Assembly (NCBI GenBank): GCA_016213325.1
Contig: JACRAY010000032.1
Location: 1-64,000 of the forward strand
Length of the DNA: 64,000 nt
Direction: 5' to 3'
DNA from: Burkholderiales bacterium
Lineage (GTDB): Bacteria > Pseudomonadota > Gammaproteobacteria > Burkholderiales > Burkholderiaceae_C
The position numbers and the translations under genes are program-made. Position 1 is the stretch's first letter, and each line of letters starts with the position of its first letter. The notes below the pieces were generated by a model, which saw only the letters and a list, made by a program, of their open reading frames with translations, did no database searches and was not told the origin of the DNA. This document shows positions 7,426 through 15,576 of this stretch, one piece after another.

Positions 7426-8301
7426 GTGCAATTCCTTCAACTCGTGATCAGCGGTGTCGCACAGGGGTGCATCTACGGCCTGATCGCACTGGGGTTCGTC
7501 CTCATCTACAAGGCGACCGAAACGGTCAGCTTCGCCCAGGGCGAGCTCATGATGCTCGGCTCGTTCGGCGGGCTGGCGCTCATGACGCTGCTGGGCTTTC
7601 CGTTCTGGCTGGCGGTGCTGGCGGCCATCGCCGCCATGGCGGTGTTCGGCCTGCTGCTCGAAACCATCGTCATCCGCCCCATCCTCGGCCAGCCCGCGTT
7701 CTCCATCGTCATGCTCACCATCGGCATCGGCTACGTGGCGCGCGGGCTGATCACGATGATCCCCAACATCGGCACCGAAACGCACACGCTGCCCGTGCCG
7801 TACAAGGACCAGATCTGGAACGCCGGCGGCCTCGTGCTGAACGTGGAGCAGATGGTCATCATCGCGGCCACCGCGGTGCTCTGCGCAATCCTGTATGCCG
7901 CCTTCAAGTACACCAAGAGCGGCATCGCCATGCAGGCGGCCTCGCAGAACCAGCTGGCCGCGTATTACATGGGCATCCCCGTGAAGCGGCTCAACAGCAT
8001 GGTGTGGGGCCTGGCCGCCATGGTGGCGGCGGTCGCCGGCCTGCTGCTGGCGCCCATCACCTTCGTGCACGCCAACATGGGCTTCATCGGGCTCAAGGCC
8101 TTCCCGGCGGCGGTGGTTGGCGGCTTTGGCAGCCTGCCGGGCGCCATCGTCGGCGGGCTGGTCATCGGCATCGTCGAGTCGCTCTCGGGCTTCTACCTGC
8201 CGGCGGGTTTCAAGGACACGGCGGCGTACATCGTGGTGCTCGTCATGCTGATGGTCAAGCCCAACGGCTTGTTCGGCGAAAAATTGCGCAAGAAAGTCTG
8301 A
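7426..8301 (+). CDS. livH: branched-chain amino-acid-type ABC permease LivH
   Basis: A 291-residue inner-membrane permease with about eight hydrophobic helices. The EAA-type cytoplasmic loop is visible as GIAMQAASQNQLAAYYMGIPVKRLN. It forms the channel with LivM. GTG start at 7426 with GGAGAG 4 nt upstream. It is first gene of livHMGF. The real substrate may be a non-amino-acid carboxylate, because an acyl-CoA ligase and two binding proteins share the unit. Confidence 0.9.
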   Translation: MQFLQLVISGVAQGCIYGLIALGFVLIYKATETVSFAQGELMMLGSFGGLALMTLLGFPFWLAVLAAIAAMAVFGLLLETIVIRPILGQPAFSIVMLTIGIGYVARGLITMIPNIGTETHTLPVPYKDQIWNAGGLVLNVEQMVIIAATAVLCAILYAAFKYTKSGIAMQAASQNQLAAYYMGIPVKRLNSMVWGLAAMVAAVAGLLLAPITFVHANMGFIGLKAFPAAVVGGFGSLPGAIVGGLVIGIVESLSGFYLPAGFKDTAAYIVVLVMLMVKPNGLFGEKLRKKV

Positions 8302-8309
8302 AACCTTGA

Positions 8310-8351
8310 GGGTCAGATCACGAATTTGCGAAGCAAATTGTGCTCTGACCC
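8310..8351. repeat. REP-like palindrome between livH and livM
   Basis: An imperfect 42-bp palindrome: GGGTCAGATCACGAATTTGC, GAA, then GCAAATTGTGCTCTGACCC. The arms differ at two positions and an indel. It fills most of the 65-bp livH-livM gap. The arm start GGGTCAGA recurs at 18032 inside an acyl-CoA dehydrogenase gene. Such palindromes are typically dispersed by REP-associated transposases; none is encoded in this window. Confidence 0.7.
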
Positions 8352-8366
8352 CAACCGATCAAGATC

Positions 8367-9443
8367 ATGCGATTCATCTTCAAGACCGACTACAACCAGG
8401 ACCTCAAGCTCGCCAAGCACGGCGGGCACGTGTTCTGGTACAGCGCCCTCGTTGCGGTGCTGTTCGCCGCGCCCTGGCTCTTCGCCGAATACTGGCTGGC
8501 GCAGCTCACCTTCGTGATGATCTACGCCATCGTGGGGCTGGGGCTCATGCTGCTGGCGGGCTTTACCGGCCTGTTCTCCATCGGCCACGCCGCCTTCCTG
8601 GGCGTGGGCGCGTACACGCAGGCGGTGCTCACCAACTGGGGCATGCCATTCCCGATCGCATTGATCATGGCCGCAGGCCTGTCGGCTGCCGTCGGCGTCG
8701 TGGTGGGACTTCCGGCGTTGCGCGTGAAAGGCATCTACCTGGGCATCGCCACGCTGTCGTTCGGCTTCATCGTCGAAGAAGTGCTGGCGCGCTGGGAGTC
8801 GGTCACGGGCGGCAACGCGGGCATCCACGTGAAGCACCCCGACCTGTTCGGGCTCAAGGTCGACTCGGGCGTGGGCTTCTACTTCCTGTGCCTCGTCATC
8901 ACCATCATTGCCACCCTGGCCATCCTCAACCTGCTGCGCTCGCCCACCGGCCGCGCCTTCGTGGCGATCCGCGACTCGGAGATTTCCGCGCAGAGCATGG
9001 GCATCCACCTGGCGCGCTACAAGACGCTGTCGTTCGCGCTCTCGGCGGCGCTGGCGGGCGTGGGCGGTGCGCTGTACGCGCACAAGCTCACCTTCATCTC
9101 GCCCGACCAGTTCAACATCATCCAGTCCATCGACCTGCTGCTGATGATCGTGATCGGCGGGCTGGGCTCGGTGCACGGCGCCTTCCTCGGCGCGATCTTC
9201 CTCATCTCCATGCCGCAGCTCATCTCGCTGGGCAAGGACTACCTGCCCGCCGTCATCGGCCAGGCGCCCGGGCTGCAGTCGGTGGTGTACGGCGCCGTGC
9301 TCATCGCCTTCGTGCTGTTCGAGCCGCTCGGGCTGTACGGCCGGTGGCTGAAGATCCGCACCTACCTGCAGCTCTTCCCGTTCTACCGCAAGGGCCTGTT
9401 CAAGCGGCAGAAGTCGTTCCAGAAATCGGACCGTCTCAAATGA
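8367..9443 (+). CDS. livM: branched-chain amino-acid-type ABC permease LivM
   Basis: A 358-residue second permease. A hydrophilic N terminus (MRFIFKTDYNQDLKLAKHGG) precedes about ten helices. The LivM signature GLGLMLLAGFTGLFSIGHAAFLGVGAY is present, as is the coupling loop RAFVAIRDSEISAQSMGIHLARYK. The C-terminal basic tail (YRKGLFKRQKSFQKS) is longer than in E. coli LivM. Its stop overlaps the livG start by 4 bp (ATGA). Confidence 0.9.
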   Translation: MRFIFKTDYNQDLKLAKHGGHVFWYSALVAVLFAAPWLFAEYWLAQLTFVMIYAIVGLGLMLLAGFTGLFSIGHAAFLGVGAYTQAVLTNWGMPFPIALIMAAGLSAAVGVVVGLPALRVKGIYLGIATLSFGFIVEEVLARWESVTGGNAGIHVKHPDLFGLKVDSGVGFYFLCLVITIIATLAILNLLRSPTGRAFVAIRDSEISAQSMGIHLARYKTLSFALSAALAGVGGALYAHKLTFISPDQFNIIQSIDLLLMIVIGGLGSVHGAFLGAIFLISMPQLISLGKDYLPAVIGQAPGLQSVVYGAVLIAFVLFEPLGLYGRWLKIRTYLQLFPFYRKGLFKRQKSFQKSDRLK

Positions 9444-10240
9444 CACAGCCCCTCCTTTCCGCCCGCAACCTGAGCGTGCGCTTCGGCGGCGTGCTGGCCG
9501 TCAGCAACGTGAGCTTCGACGTGCAGCCGGGCGAAGTGTTCACGCTGATCGGCCCCAACGGCGCCGGCAAGACCACGGTCTTCAACCTGATCAGCCGCAT
9601 CTACACGCCCACCACCGGCACCATCGAGTTCGACGGCAAGCTGCTCACCGACCAGCCGCCGCACCGGATCGCTTCGCTGGGCATCGCGCGCACGTTCCAG
9701 AACATCGAACTGTTCGAGCACGCCACGGTGCTGCACAACCTGCTGATCGGCCGGCACGTGCACCACCACACCAACGTGTTCAGCGAGATGTTCTTCACCA
9801 AGAAGGTGCGCGCGAAAGAGATCGAGTCGCGCCAGAAGGTGGAAGAGATCATCGACCTGCTCGACCTGCAGAAGCACCGCGACTCCATGGTGGCGGGCCT
9901 GCCGTACGGCGTGCGCAAGGTGGTCGAGCTGGGCCGGGCGCTGTGCACCGAGCCACGCCTGCTGCTGCTGGACGAGCCCTCGTCGGGCCTCAACGTGGAA
10001 GAAACCGAAGACATGGCCTTCTGGATCCAGGACATCAAGCACGAGCTGGGCATCACGGTGCTGATGGTGGAGCACGACATGACGCTGGTGTCCAAGGTGA
10101 GCGACCGCGTGCTGGCGATGAACCAGGGCGAGGTGCTGGCCATGGGCACGCCCGCCGAGGTGCAGGACCACCCGGGCGTGATCGAAGCCTACCTCGGCTC
10201 GGCCGAAGACGTGTCGGCGCTGCGCAGGGAGATGGCGTGA
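9440..10240 (+). CDS. livG: ABC importer ATPase LivG
   Basis: A 266-residue ATPase that powers LivHM. Walker A is GPNGAGKTT, the Q-loop region ARTFQNIELF, Walker B LLLLDEPSSGLN and the switch His in LMVEHDM. The signature region reads LPYGVRKVVELGRAL in place of LSGGQ, a common LivG variant. The start overlaps livM (ATGA) and the stop overlaps livF (TGATG), so translation is coupled. Confidence 0.9.
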   Translation: MTQPLLSARNLSVRFGGVLAVSNVSFDVQPGEVFTLIGPNGAGKTTVFNLISRIYTPTTGTIEFDGKLLTDQPPHRIASLGIARTFQNIELFEHATVLHNLLIGRHVHHHTNVFSEMFFTKKVRAKEIESRQKVEEIIDLLDLQKHRDSMVAGLPYGVRKVVELGRALCTEPRLLLLDEPSSGLNVEETEDMAFWIQDIKHELGITVLMVEHDMTLVSKVSDRVLAMNQGEVLAMGTPAEVQDHPGVIEAYLGSAEDVSALRREMA

Positions 10241-11037
10241 TGACCACCAACCCCCCGGCCATCACCGACTCGCCGGTGCTGAAGCTGCTGAACGTCGAAA
10301 GCGCCTACGGCCCCATCAAGGCCATCCGCGGCGTCAGCCTGCAGGTACGCCGCGGCGAGATAGCCACCGTGCTGGGCTCCAACGGCGCCGGCAAGTCGAC
10401 CATCCTGAAGACCATCTCGGGCATCATCGACCCGCGCAAGGGCACGATCGAGTTCAAGGGCGAAGACATCACCGCCAACGACCCCGCGCGCATCGTGCAG
10501 ATGGGCCTGGTGCACGTGCCCGAGGGCCGCGAGGTGTTCCCGCTGCTGTCGGTGCACGACAACCTGGTGATGGGCGCCTACACACGCAAGGACCGCGACG
10601 GCGTGGCGCGCGACATGGAGGCGGTCTACAAGTACTTCCCCATCCTGCAGGAGCGCACGTCGCAGGACGCCGGGCTGCTGTCGGGCGGCCAGCAGCAGAT
10701 GCTGTCGATCTCGCGCGCCCTGATGTCCGCGCCCGACCTGATCCTGCTGGACGAGCCCAGCCTGGGGCTCTCCCCCAAGCTCACCAAGGAAATCTTCGAG
10801 ATCGTCGTGCGCATCAACCGCGAGCGCGGCACCACCATCCTGCTGGTGGAGCAGAACGCCAACATGGCGCTCAACGCATCCGACTACGGCTACGTGCTGG
10901 AGAACGGCCGCATCGTGATGGAAGACACCTGTGCCCGCCTGCGTGAAAAGGAGGACATCAAGGAGTTCTACCTGGGCATGAAGGAAGCCGGCGTGCGCGG
11001 TGAGCGGCGCTGGAAGAAAAAGAAAACCTGGAGATAG
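10240..11037 (+). CDS. livF: ABC importer ATPase LivF
   Basis: A 265-residue second ATPase. Walker A is GSNGAGKST, signature LSGGQQQML, Walker B LILLDEPSLGL and switch LLVEQNA. The LivF block HVPEGREVFPLLSVHDNL is present. The C terminus is extended and strongly basic (RGERRWKKKKTWR), which is unusual for LivF and may reflect the close junction with the ligase gene 2 nt downstream. Confidence 0.9.
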   Translation: MTTNPPAITDSPVLKLLNVESAYGPIKAIRGVSLQVRRGEIATVLGSNGAGKSTILKTISGIIDPRKGTIEFKGEDITANDPARIVQMGLVHVPEGREVFPLLSVHDNLVMGAYTRKDRDGVARDMEAVYKYFPILQERTSQDAGLLSGGQQQMLSISRALMSAPDLILLDEPSLGLSPKLTKEIFEIVVRINRERGTTILLVEQNANMALNASDYGYVLENGRIVMEDTCARLREKEDIKEFYLGMKEAGVRGERRWKKKKTWR

Positions 11038-11039
11038 AC

Positions 11040-12896
11040 ATGTCAAACCTCTGGGACCTCTCCCACATCCAGCCCGAGACGGCCGTCGTCCTCGAAGGCG
11101 ACACCATCCCCGCCATGTTCTGGAACGCGGTCGCCCAGCGCGGCCCCAAGGTTTGGATGCGCCAGAAAGAGCTGGGCATCTGGCGCGCCTGGACCTGGTC
11201 GCGCGCGGCCGAAGCCGTGGGCGAGATCGCCGGCGGCCTCATGAGCCTGGGCTTCAAGCCCGGCGACACCGCCTCCATCCTCTCCAACACGGTCATCGAA
11301 TGGGTGCTGTGCGACCTGGCCATCCTGTCGTGCGGCGGCGTGTCCAACGGCATCTATCCCACCGACGCGGCCAGCCAGGCGCAGTACCTGTGCGAAGACT
11401 CGCGCACCAGCTTCTTCTTCGTGGAGGATGACGAACAGCTCGACAAGGCGCTCGAAGTGCGCGAGCAGCTCACCGGCCTGGCCAAGATCATCGTGTTCGA
11501 CATGGAAGGCCTGCGCGAGCTGCAGGACGCCGACGTCATCAGCCTGGAGCGGCTGCGCGAAATGGGGCGCGCCTACCTGAAGGCGCACCCCGACGAGCTG
11601 ATGGCCCGCGTGCGCGACGTCAAGCCCGAAGACCTGGCCATCCTGGTCTACACCTCGGGCACCACCGGCAAGCCCAAGGGCGCGATGCACTCGCACAAGG
11701 GCCTGGTCTACACGGTGCGCGGCTACAACACGCTGGTGGCGCAGAGCGAGGACGACGAGCGCATGTGCTTCCTGCCGCTGTGCCACATTGCCGAGCGCGT
11801 GGGCGGCGAGTACTTCGCCCTGTATGCGGGCGCCGTGCTCAATTTCGTGGAGAACCCTGACACGGTGCCCGAGAACGTGCGCGAGATCGCGCCCACCGTT
11901 CTGACCGCCGTGCCGCGCGTGTGGGAGAAGTTCTATTCGGGCGTGATGATCGGCCTGAAGGAAGCCAGCAAGCTGCAGCAGGCCGCGTATGCGTGGAGCA
12001 TCGGCGTGGGGACCCAGATCGCCGACAAGGTGCTGGCCGGCGAGCCGGTCGACGGCATGCTGAAAGCCAAGTTCACGCTCGCCCGCTGGATCGCGCTGAA
12101 CAACGTGCGCAAGCTGATCGGCATCCACCGCGCCCGCTTCCTCGTGACGGGCGCCGCGCCGATCTCGCCCGACCTGGTCAGGTGGTACCTGGCGCTGGGC
12201 GTGCCGATGCTGGAGGTGTGGGGCATGACCGAGACCTGCGGCGCTTCCACCGGCATTCCCGCATCGAGGATCAAGCCCGGCTCCATCGGCCCCGCGGCCA
12301 GCTACAACGAGGTCAAGCTCGACCCCGCCACCGGCGAGATCATGGTGCGCGGGCCCAACGTGTTCATGGGCTACCTGAACCAGCCCGAAAAGACGGCCGA
12401 GACCGTCGATGCCGACGGCTGGCTGCACACCGGCGACGTGGGGCTGGTGGACGATGACGGCTTCTTCCGCATCACCGACCGAATGAAGGACATCATCATC
12501 ACCGCGGGCGGCAAGAACGTGACGCCGTCGGAATGGGAGAACGAGCTGAAGTTCTCGCCCTACATCACCGACGCGGTGATCATCGGCGACAAGCGGCCGT
12601 ACCTCACGGTGCTGGTCATGATCGACCAGGAGAACGTGGAGAAGTTCGCGCAGGACAACGACGTGCCGTTCTCCAACTACGCGAGCCTCACGCGCTCGCC
12701 GCAGGTGCAGGAGCTGATCCAGGGCGAGATCGACCGCGTCAACAAGAAGTTCGCGCGCGTGGAGCAGGTCAAGAAGTTCTTCCTGCTCGACACGCAGCTG
12801 ACGGCCGAAGACGAGGAGCTCACGCCCACCATGAAGTTGAAGCGCAAGCTGGTACAGGTGAAGTACTCGCCCCAGATCGAGGCGATGTACCAGTAG
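11040..12896 (+). CDS. long-chain-type acyl-CoA synthetase (AMP-forming)
   Basis: A 618-residue AMP-binding ligase of the COG1022 type that activates a carboxylic acid to its CoA thioester. Motifs are the P-loop YTSGTTGKPKGAMHSH, the A5 block VWGMTETCGAS, GWLHTGDVG, and the hinge DRMKDIIITAGGKNV. The length fits the family. Its ATG is 2 nt after the livF stop with TGGAGA upstream. Placement inside a liv operon suggests that it activates the acid imported by the transporter. That is an inference from neighbourhood; the substrate is unknown. Confidence 0.85.
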   Translation: MSNLWDLSHIQPETAVVLEGDTIPAMFWNAVAQRGPKVWMRQKELGIWRAWTWSRAAEAVGEIAGGLMSLGFKPGDTASILSNTVIEWVLCDLAILSCGGVSNGIYPTDAASQAQYLCEDSRTSFFFVEDDEQLDKALEVREQLTGLAKIIVFDMEGLRELQDADVISLERLREMGRAYLKAHPDELMARVRDVKPEDLAILVYTSGTTGKPKGAMHSHKGLVYTVRGYNTLVAQSEDDERMCFLPLCHIAERVGGEYFALYAGAVLNFVENPDTVPENVREIAPTVLTAVPRVWEKFYSGVMIGLKEASKLQQAAYAWSIGVGTQIADKVLAGEPVDGMLKAKFTLARWIALNNVRKLIGIHRARFLVTGAAPISPDLVRWYLALGVPMLEVWGMTETCGASTGIPASRIKPGSIGPAASYNEVKLDPATGEIMVRGPNVFMGYLNQPEKTAETVDADGWLHTGDVGLVDDDGFFRITDRMKDIIITAGGKNVTPSEWENELKFSPYITDAVIIGDKRPYLTVLVMIDQENVEKFAQDNDVPFSNYASLTRSPQVQELIQGEIDRVNKKFARVEQVKKFFLLDTQLTAEDEELTPTMKLKRKLVQVKYSPQIEAMYQ

Positions 12897-13014
12897 CCCG
12901 TCAACCGGGCATGCCCGCAATCCGTCGCCGCAGCGACAAACAGTCCCCGAAGTGAAAGCCCGTGCGACATTGCGTTCGCACAATCGCGCCGACCCTTCCC
13001 CTTTGGAGACAACC

Positions 13015-14250
13015 ATGAAGCTGCACACCGCCTTCGCCACCGCGCTCCTGCTCGCGGCCGCCACCGCCCATGCCCAGAGCCCGGGCGTGACAAAGAACGA
13101 GATCATCCTCGGCACCATCCAGGACCTGTCGGGCCCGCTCGCGTCCTACGGCAAGCAGATCCGCATGGGCATGCAGATGCGCGTGGACGAAGCCAACGAG
13201 CTGGGCGGCGTGCACGGCCGCAAGGTCAAGCTGCTGGTGGAAGACGATGGCTACGACCCCAAGAAGTCGGTGCTGGCCACGCAGAAGCTGGTTAGCCAGG
13301 GCGACGGCATCTTCGCGATGGTGGGCCACCTGGGCACGGCGCAGAACATCGCCGCCATGCCGGTGCAGTTCGAGAAGAACGTGATCAACTTCTTCCCGAT
13401 CACCGCCGCGCGCGAGATGTACGAGCCCGTGCACAAGCTCAAGTGGGCCAACGCCGCCACCTACTACGACCAGATGCGCATCGCCGCGCCGCGCCTGGTG
13501 AAGGACCGCAACCTCGCCAGGCCCTGCATCATCTACCAGGACGACGACTTCGGCACCGAGGTGTTCAAGGGCACCGAAGAAGGCCTCAGGTCCATCGGCA
13601 AGCAGCTGGTGGAGAAGACCAGCTACAAGCGCGGCGCCACCGACTTCTCGTCGCAGGTCGCGAGGATGAAGGCCGCGGGCTGCGACCTGGTGGTGCTGGG
13701 CACCATCATCCGCGAGACCGTGGGCACCATGGCCGAGGCGAAGAAGACCGGCTTCAACCCTGTCTTCGTCGGCTCCAGCGCCGTCTACACCGACCTCATC
13801 CCCAAGCTGGGCGGCAGGATGGCCGAAGGCCTGTTCGCGGTGATGACCTCGGCGCATCCCTACCTGGACGCTGCGGAGCAGCCAGTGCGCTTCTGGGCCA
13901 ACAAGTACAAGACCAAGAATGGCGACGACCCCACCGTGTTCTCGGTGTACGGCTACGGCGCGATGGACGCCTTCCTGAAGGTGGCCTTCAGGAACGGCCC
14001 CAACCTCACCACCGATTCGTTCGTGAAGGCCATGGAAACCATGACTTTCCCGCGCGACATGTTCGGCACCGCCGAGCTCACCTTCAGCGCCACCAAGCAC
14101 CTGGGCAACCAGTTCTCGCGGCTGTCGCAGGTGCAGGACGGCCGCTGGAAGGTGGTGTCCGACTACGTGGCCTTCAGCGGCCTGAAGCCGGTGCAAAAGG
14201 GCGGCAAGTGGCTGGTGGAGTCCGAGTTCTTCAAGGGCGCGCCGCACTGA
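13015..14250 (+). CDS. Liv-type ABC substrate-binding protein 1
   Basis: A 411-residue periplasmic binding protein (Peripla_BP_6, LivK/AmiC-like fold) with a signal peptide (MKLHTAFATALLLAAATAHA, cleavage near 21-22). Mature blocks include TIQDLSGPLASYGKQIRMGM, LVEDDGYDPKKSVLATQKLV, FPITAAREMYEPVHKLKWA and SYKRGATDFSSQVARMKAAGCD. It delivers ligand to LivHM. ATG at 13015 with a TTGGAGAC ribosome site. The 118-bp gap from the ligase holds only a short GCCCG/CGGGC hairpin. It is a clear tandem paralogue of the next gene. Confidence 0.9.
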   Translation: MKLHTAFATALLLAAATAHAQSPGVTKNEIILGTIQDLSGPLASYGKQIRMGMQMRVDEANELGGVHGRKVKLLVEDDGYDPKKSVLATQKLVSQGDGIFAMVGHLGTAQNIAAMPVQFEKNVINFFPITAAREMYEPVHKLKWANAATYYDQMRIAAPRLVKDRNLARPCIIYQDDDFGTEVFKGTEEGLRSIGKQLVEKTSYKRGATDFSSQVARMKAAGCDLVVLGTIIRETVGTMAEAKKTGFNPVFVGSSAVYTDLIPKLGGRMAEGLFAVMTSAHPYLDAAEQPVRFWANKYKTKNGDDPTVFSVYGYGAMDAFLKVAFRNGPNLTTDSFVKAMETMTFPRDMFGTAELTFSATKHLGNQFSRLSQVQDGRWKVVSDYVAFSGLKPVQKGGKWLVESEFFKGAPH

Positions 14251-14269
14251 AGTAGTGGAATACGCCAGC

Positions 14270-14297
14270 TTGACAGCCACGGCCCGCCGACAAGAAT
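14270..14297 (+). promoter_or_regulatory. candidate promoter for the second binding-protein gene
   Basis: A consensus -35 TTGACA (14270-14275) is followed after 16 bp by AAGAAT (14292-14297), a 4/6 match to -10, about 38 nt before the downstream ATG. It would let the second binding protein be expressed separately from the liv operon. Confidence 0.45.
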
Positions 14298-14334
14298 GCC
14301 TCCGACGGAACCACCCGGTTCCCAAGGAGCGCAT

Positions 14335-15516
14335 ATGCAGATCAAGGCAGTCGCGGCACTGGCCGCATTCGGGCTGGCGAGCGGCCTCGCTTTCGGCCAG
14401 GCCCCCCAGGGGGTCAGCAAGACCGAGATCCTCGTCGGGTCCATCCAGGACCTGTCGGGACCCATCGCCGGTTTCGGCAAGCAGACCCGGCTGGGCATGC
14501 AGCTGCGCGTGGACGAGCTCAACGAGCAGACGGGCGGCATCCATGGCCGCAAGCTCAAGCTGGTGTTCGAAGACTCGCAGTACGACCCCAAGAAGGCCGT
14601 GCTGGCGGCGCAGAAGCTGGTCAACCAGGACAAGATCTTCGCGATGATCGGCCACATCGGCACCGCGCAGAACCTGGCGGCCATGCCGGTGCAGTTCGAG
14701 AAGAACGTGCCCAACCTGTACCCGATCACGGCGGCGCGCGACATGTACGAGCCGTTCCACCGCCTCAAGTTCTCGTTTGCGGCTTCGTACTACGACCAGA
14801 TGGTGATCTTCCTGCCGCGCCTGATGAAGGAAAAGGGCGCCAAGAAGCCCTGCATCATGTACCAGGACGACGAGTTCGGCCTGGAGGTGATGCGCGGCGC
14901 CGAAGCGGGCGCCAAGAGCATGGGGCTGGAGCTGGTCGAGAAGACCACCTACAAGCGCGGCGCCACCGACTTCTCGTCGCAGGTCGCCAAGATGAAGGCC
15001 GCGGGCTGCGACCTGGTCGTGCTGGGCACCATCATCCGCGAAACCATCGGCGCCATCGGCGAAGCGCGCAAGACCGGCTACTCGCCGACCTTCCTGGGCT
15101 CCAGCGCGGTCTACACCGACCTGATCCACAAGCTGGGCGGCAAGGCCATGGACGGCCTGTACGGCGCCATGACGGTGCAGCACCCGTACCTGGACGACGC
15201 GTCGCCGCAGGTGCGCTTCTGGGCCAACAAGTACAAGACCAAGTTCGGCGAAGACCCCACCGTGTTCTCGGTGTACGGCTACAACGCCGTCGACGGCTTC
15301 ATCCAGGCCGCGCAGAAGGCCGGCCCCAACCTGAACGTCGACACGCTCGTCAAGGCGCTGGAATCCATGACCTTCCCGGCCGATATCTTCGGCAGCGCGC
15401 CCGCCAGCTTCGGCCCCAAGAAGCGCCAGGGCAGCAATGAAACGCGCCTGTCGCAGATCCAGGACGGCCGCTGGAAGGTGCTCACGCCCTACATGAAGGT
15501 CGACGGCGCGAAGTAA
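14335..15516 (+). CDS. Liv-type ABC substrate-binding protein 2
   Basis: A 393-residue paralogue of the preceding protein, with its own signal peptide (MQIKAVAALAAFGLASGLAFG). It keeps the same blocks (SIQDLSGPIAGFGKQTRLGM, TYKRGATDFSSQVAKMKAAGCD, GSSAVYTDLIHKLGGKAMDG). The two differ in the ligand-facing middle and C-terminal parts, so they probably recognise related but different compounds. ATG at 14335 with AAGGAG. It ends before a hairpin with a T-run. Confidence 0.9.
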   Translation: MQIKAVAALAAFGLASGLAFGQAPQGVSKTEILVGSIQDLSGPIAGFGKQTRLGMQLRVDELNEQTGGIHGRKLKLVFEDSQYDPKKAVLAAQKLVNQDKIFAMIGHIGTAQNLAAMPVQFEKNVPNLYPITAARDMYEPFHRLKFSFAASYYDQMVIFLPRLMKEKGAKKPCIMYQDDEFGLEVMRGAEAGAKSMGLELVEKTTYKRGATDFSSQVAKMKAAGCDLVVLGTIIRETIGAIGEARKTGYSPTFLGSSAVYTDLIHKLGGKAMDGLYGAMTVQHPYLDDASPQVRFWANKYKTKFGEDPTVFSVYGYNAVDGFIQAAQKAGPNLNVDTLVKALESMTFPADIFGSAPASFGPKKRQGSNETRLSQIQDGRWKVLTPYMKVDGAK

Positions 15517-15545
15517 CCGCCCACCGTTGGGCAGCATTTGAGGTA

Positions 15546-15571
15546 GGCTGGGGTGCAACCCCAGCCTTTTT
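15546..15571 (+). terminator. terminator formed by a REP-like palindrome
   Basis: A 9-bp perfect stem GGCTGGGGT/ACCCCAGCC with a 3-nt loop (15546-15566) followed by TTTTT. It lies 30 nt after the second binding-protein stop and 6 nt before the next ATG, so it should terminate the liv transcript. The stem sequence recurs at 43003-43066 and 47499-47525, so this terminator is one copy of a dispersed repeat. Confidence 0.75.
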
Positions 15572-15576
15572 CATTC

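Noticed and set aside
8310..8351. Palindrome considered as an attC site
   Set aside because: It lacks GTTRRRY/RYYYAAC cores, is nearly perfectly symmetrical, and is inside an operon far from the integrase.
12897..13014. GCCCG/CGGGC hairpin after the acyl-CoA ligase as a terminator
   Set aside because: Stem of only 5 bp with no T-run; not enough support.
12901..15558. An 885-codon minus-strand open frame across the binding-protein genes
   Set aside because: It mirrors the duplicated binding-protein genes, including an internal repeat that only reflects the duplication on the other strand.
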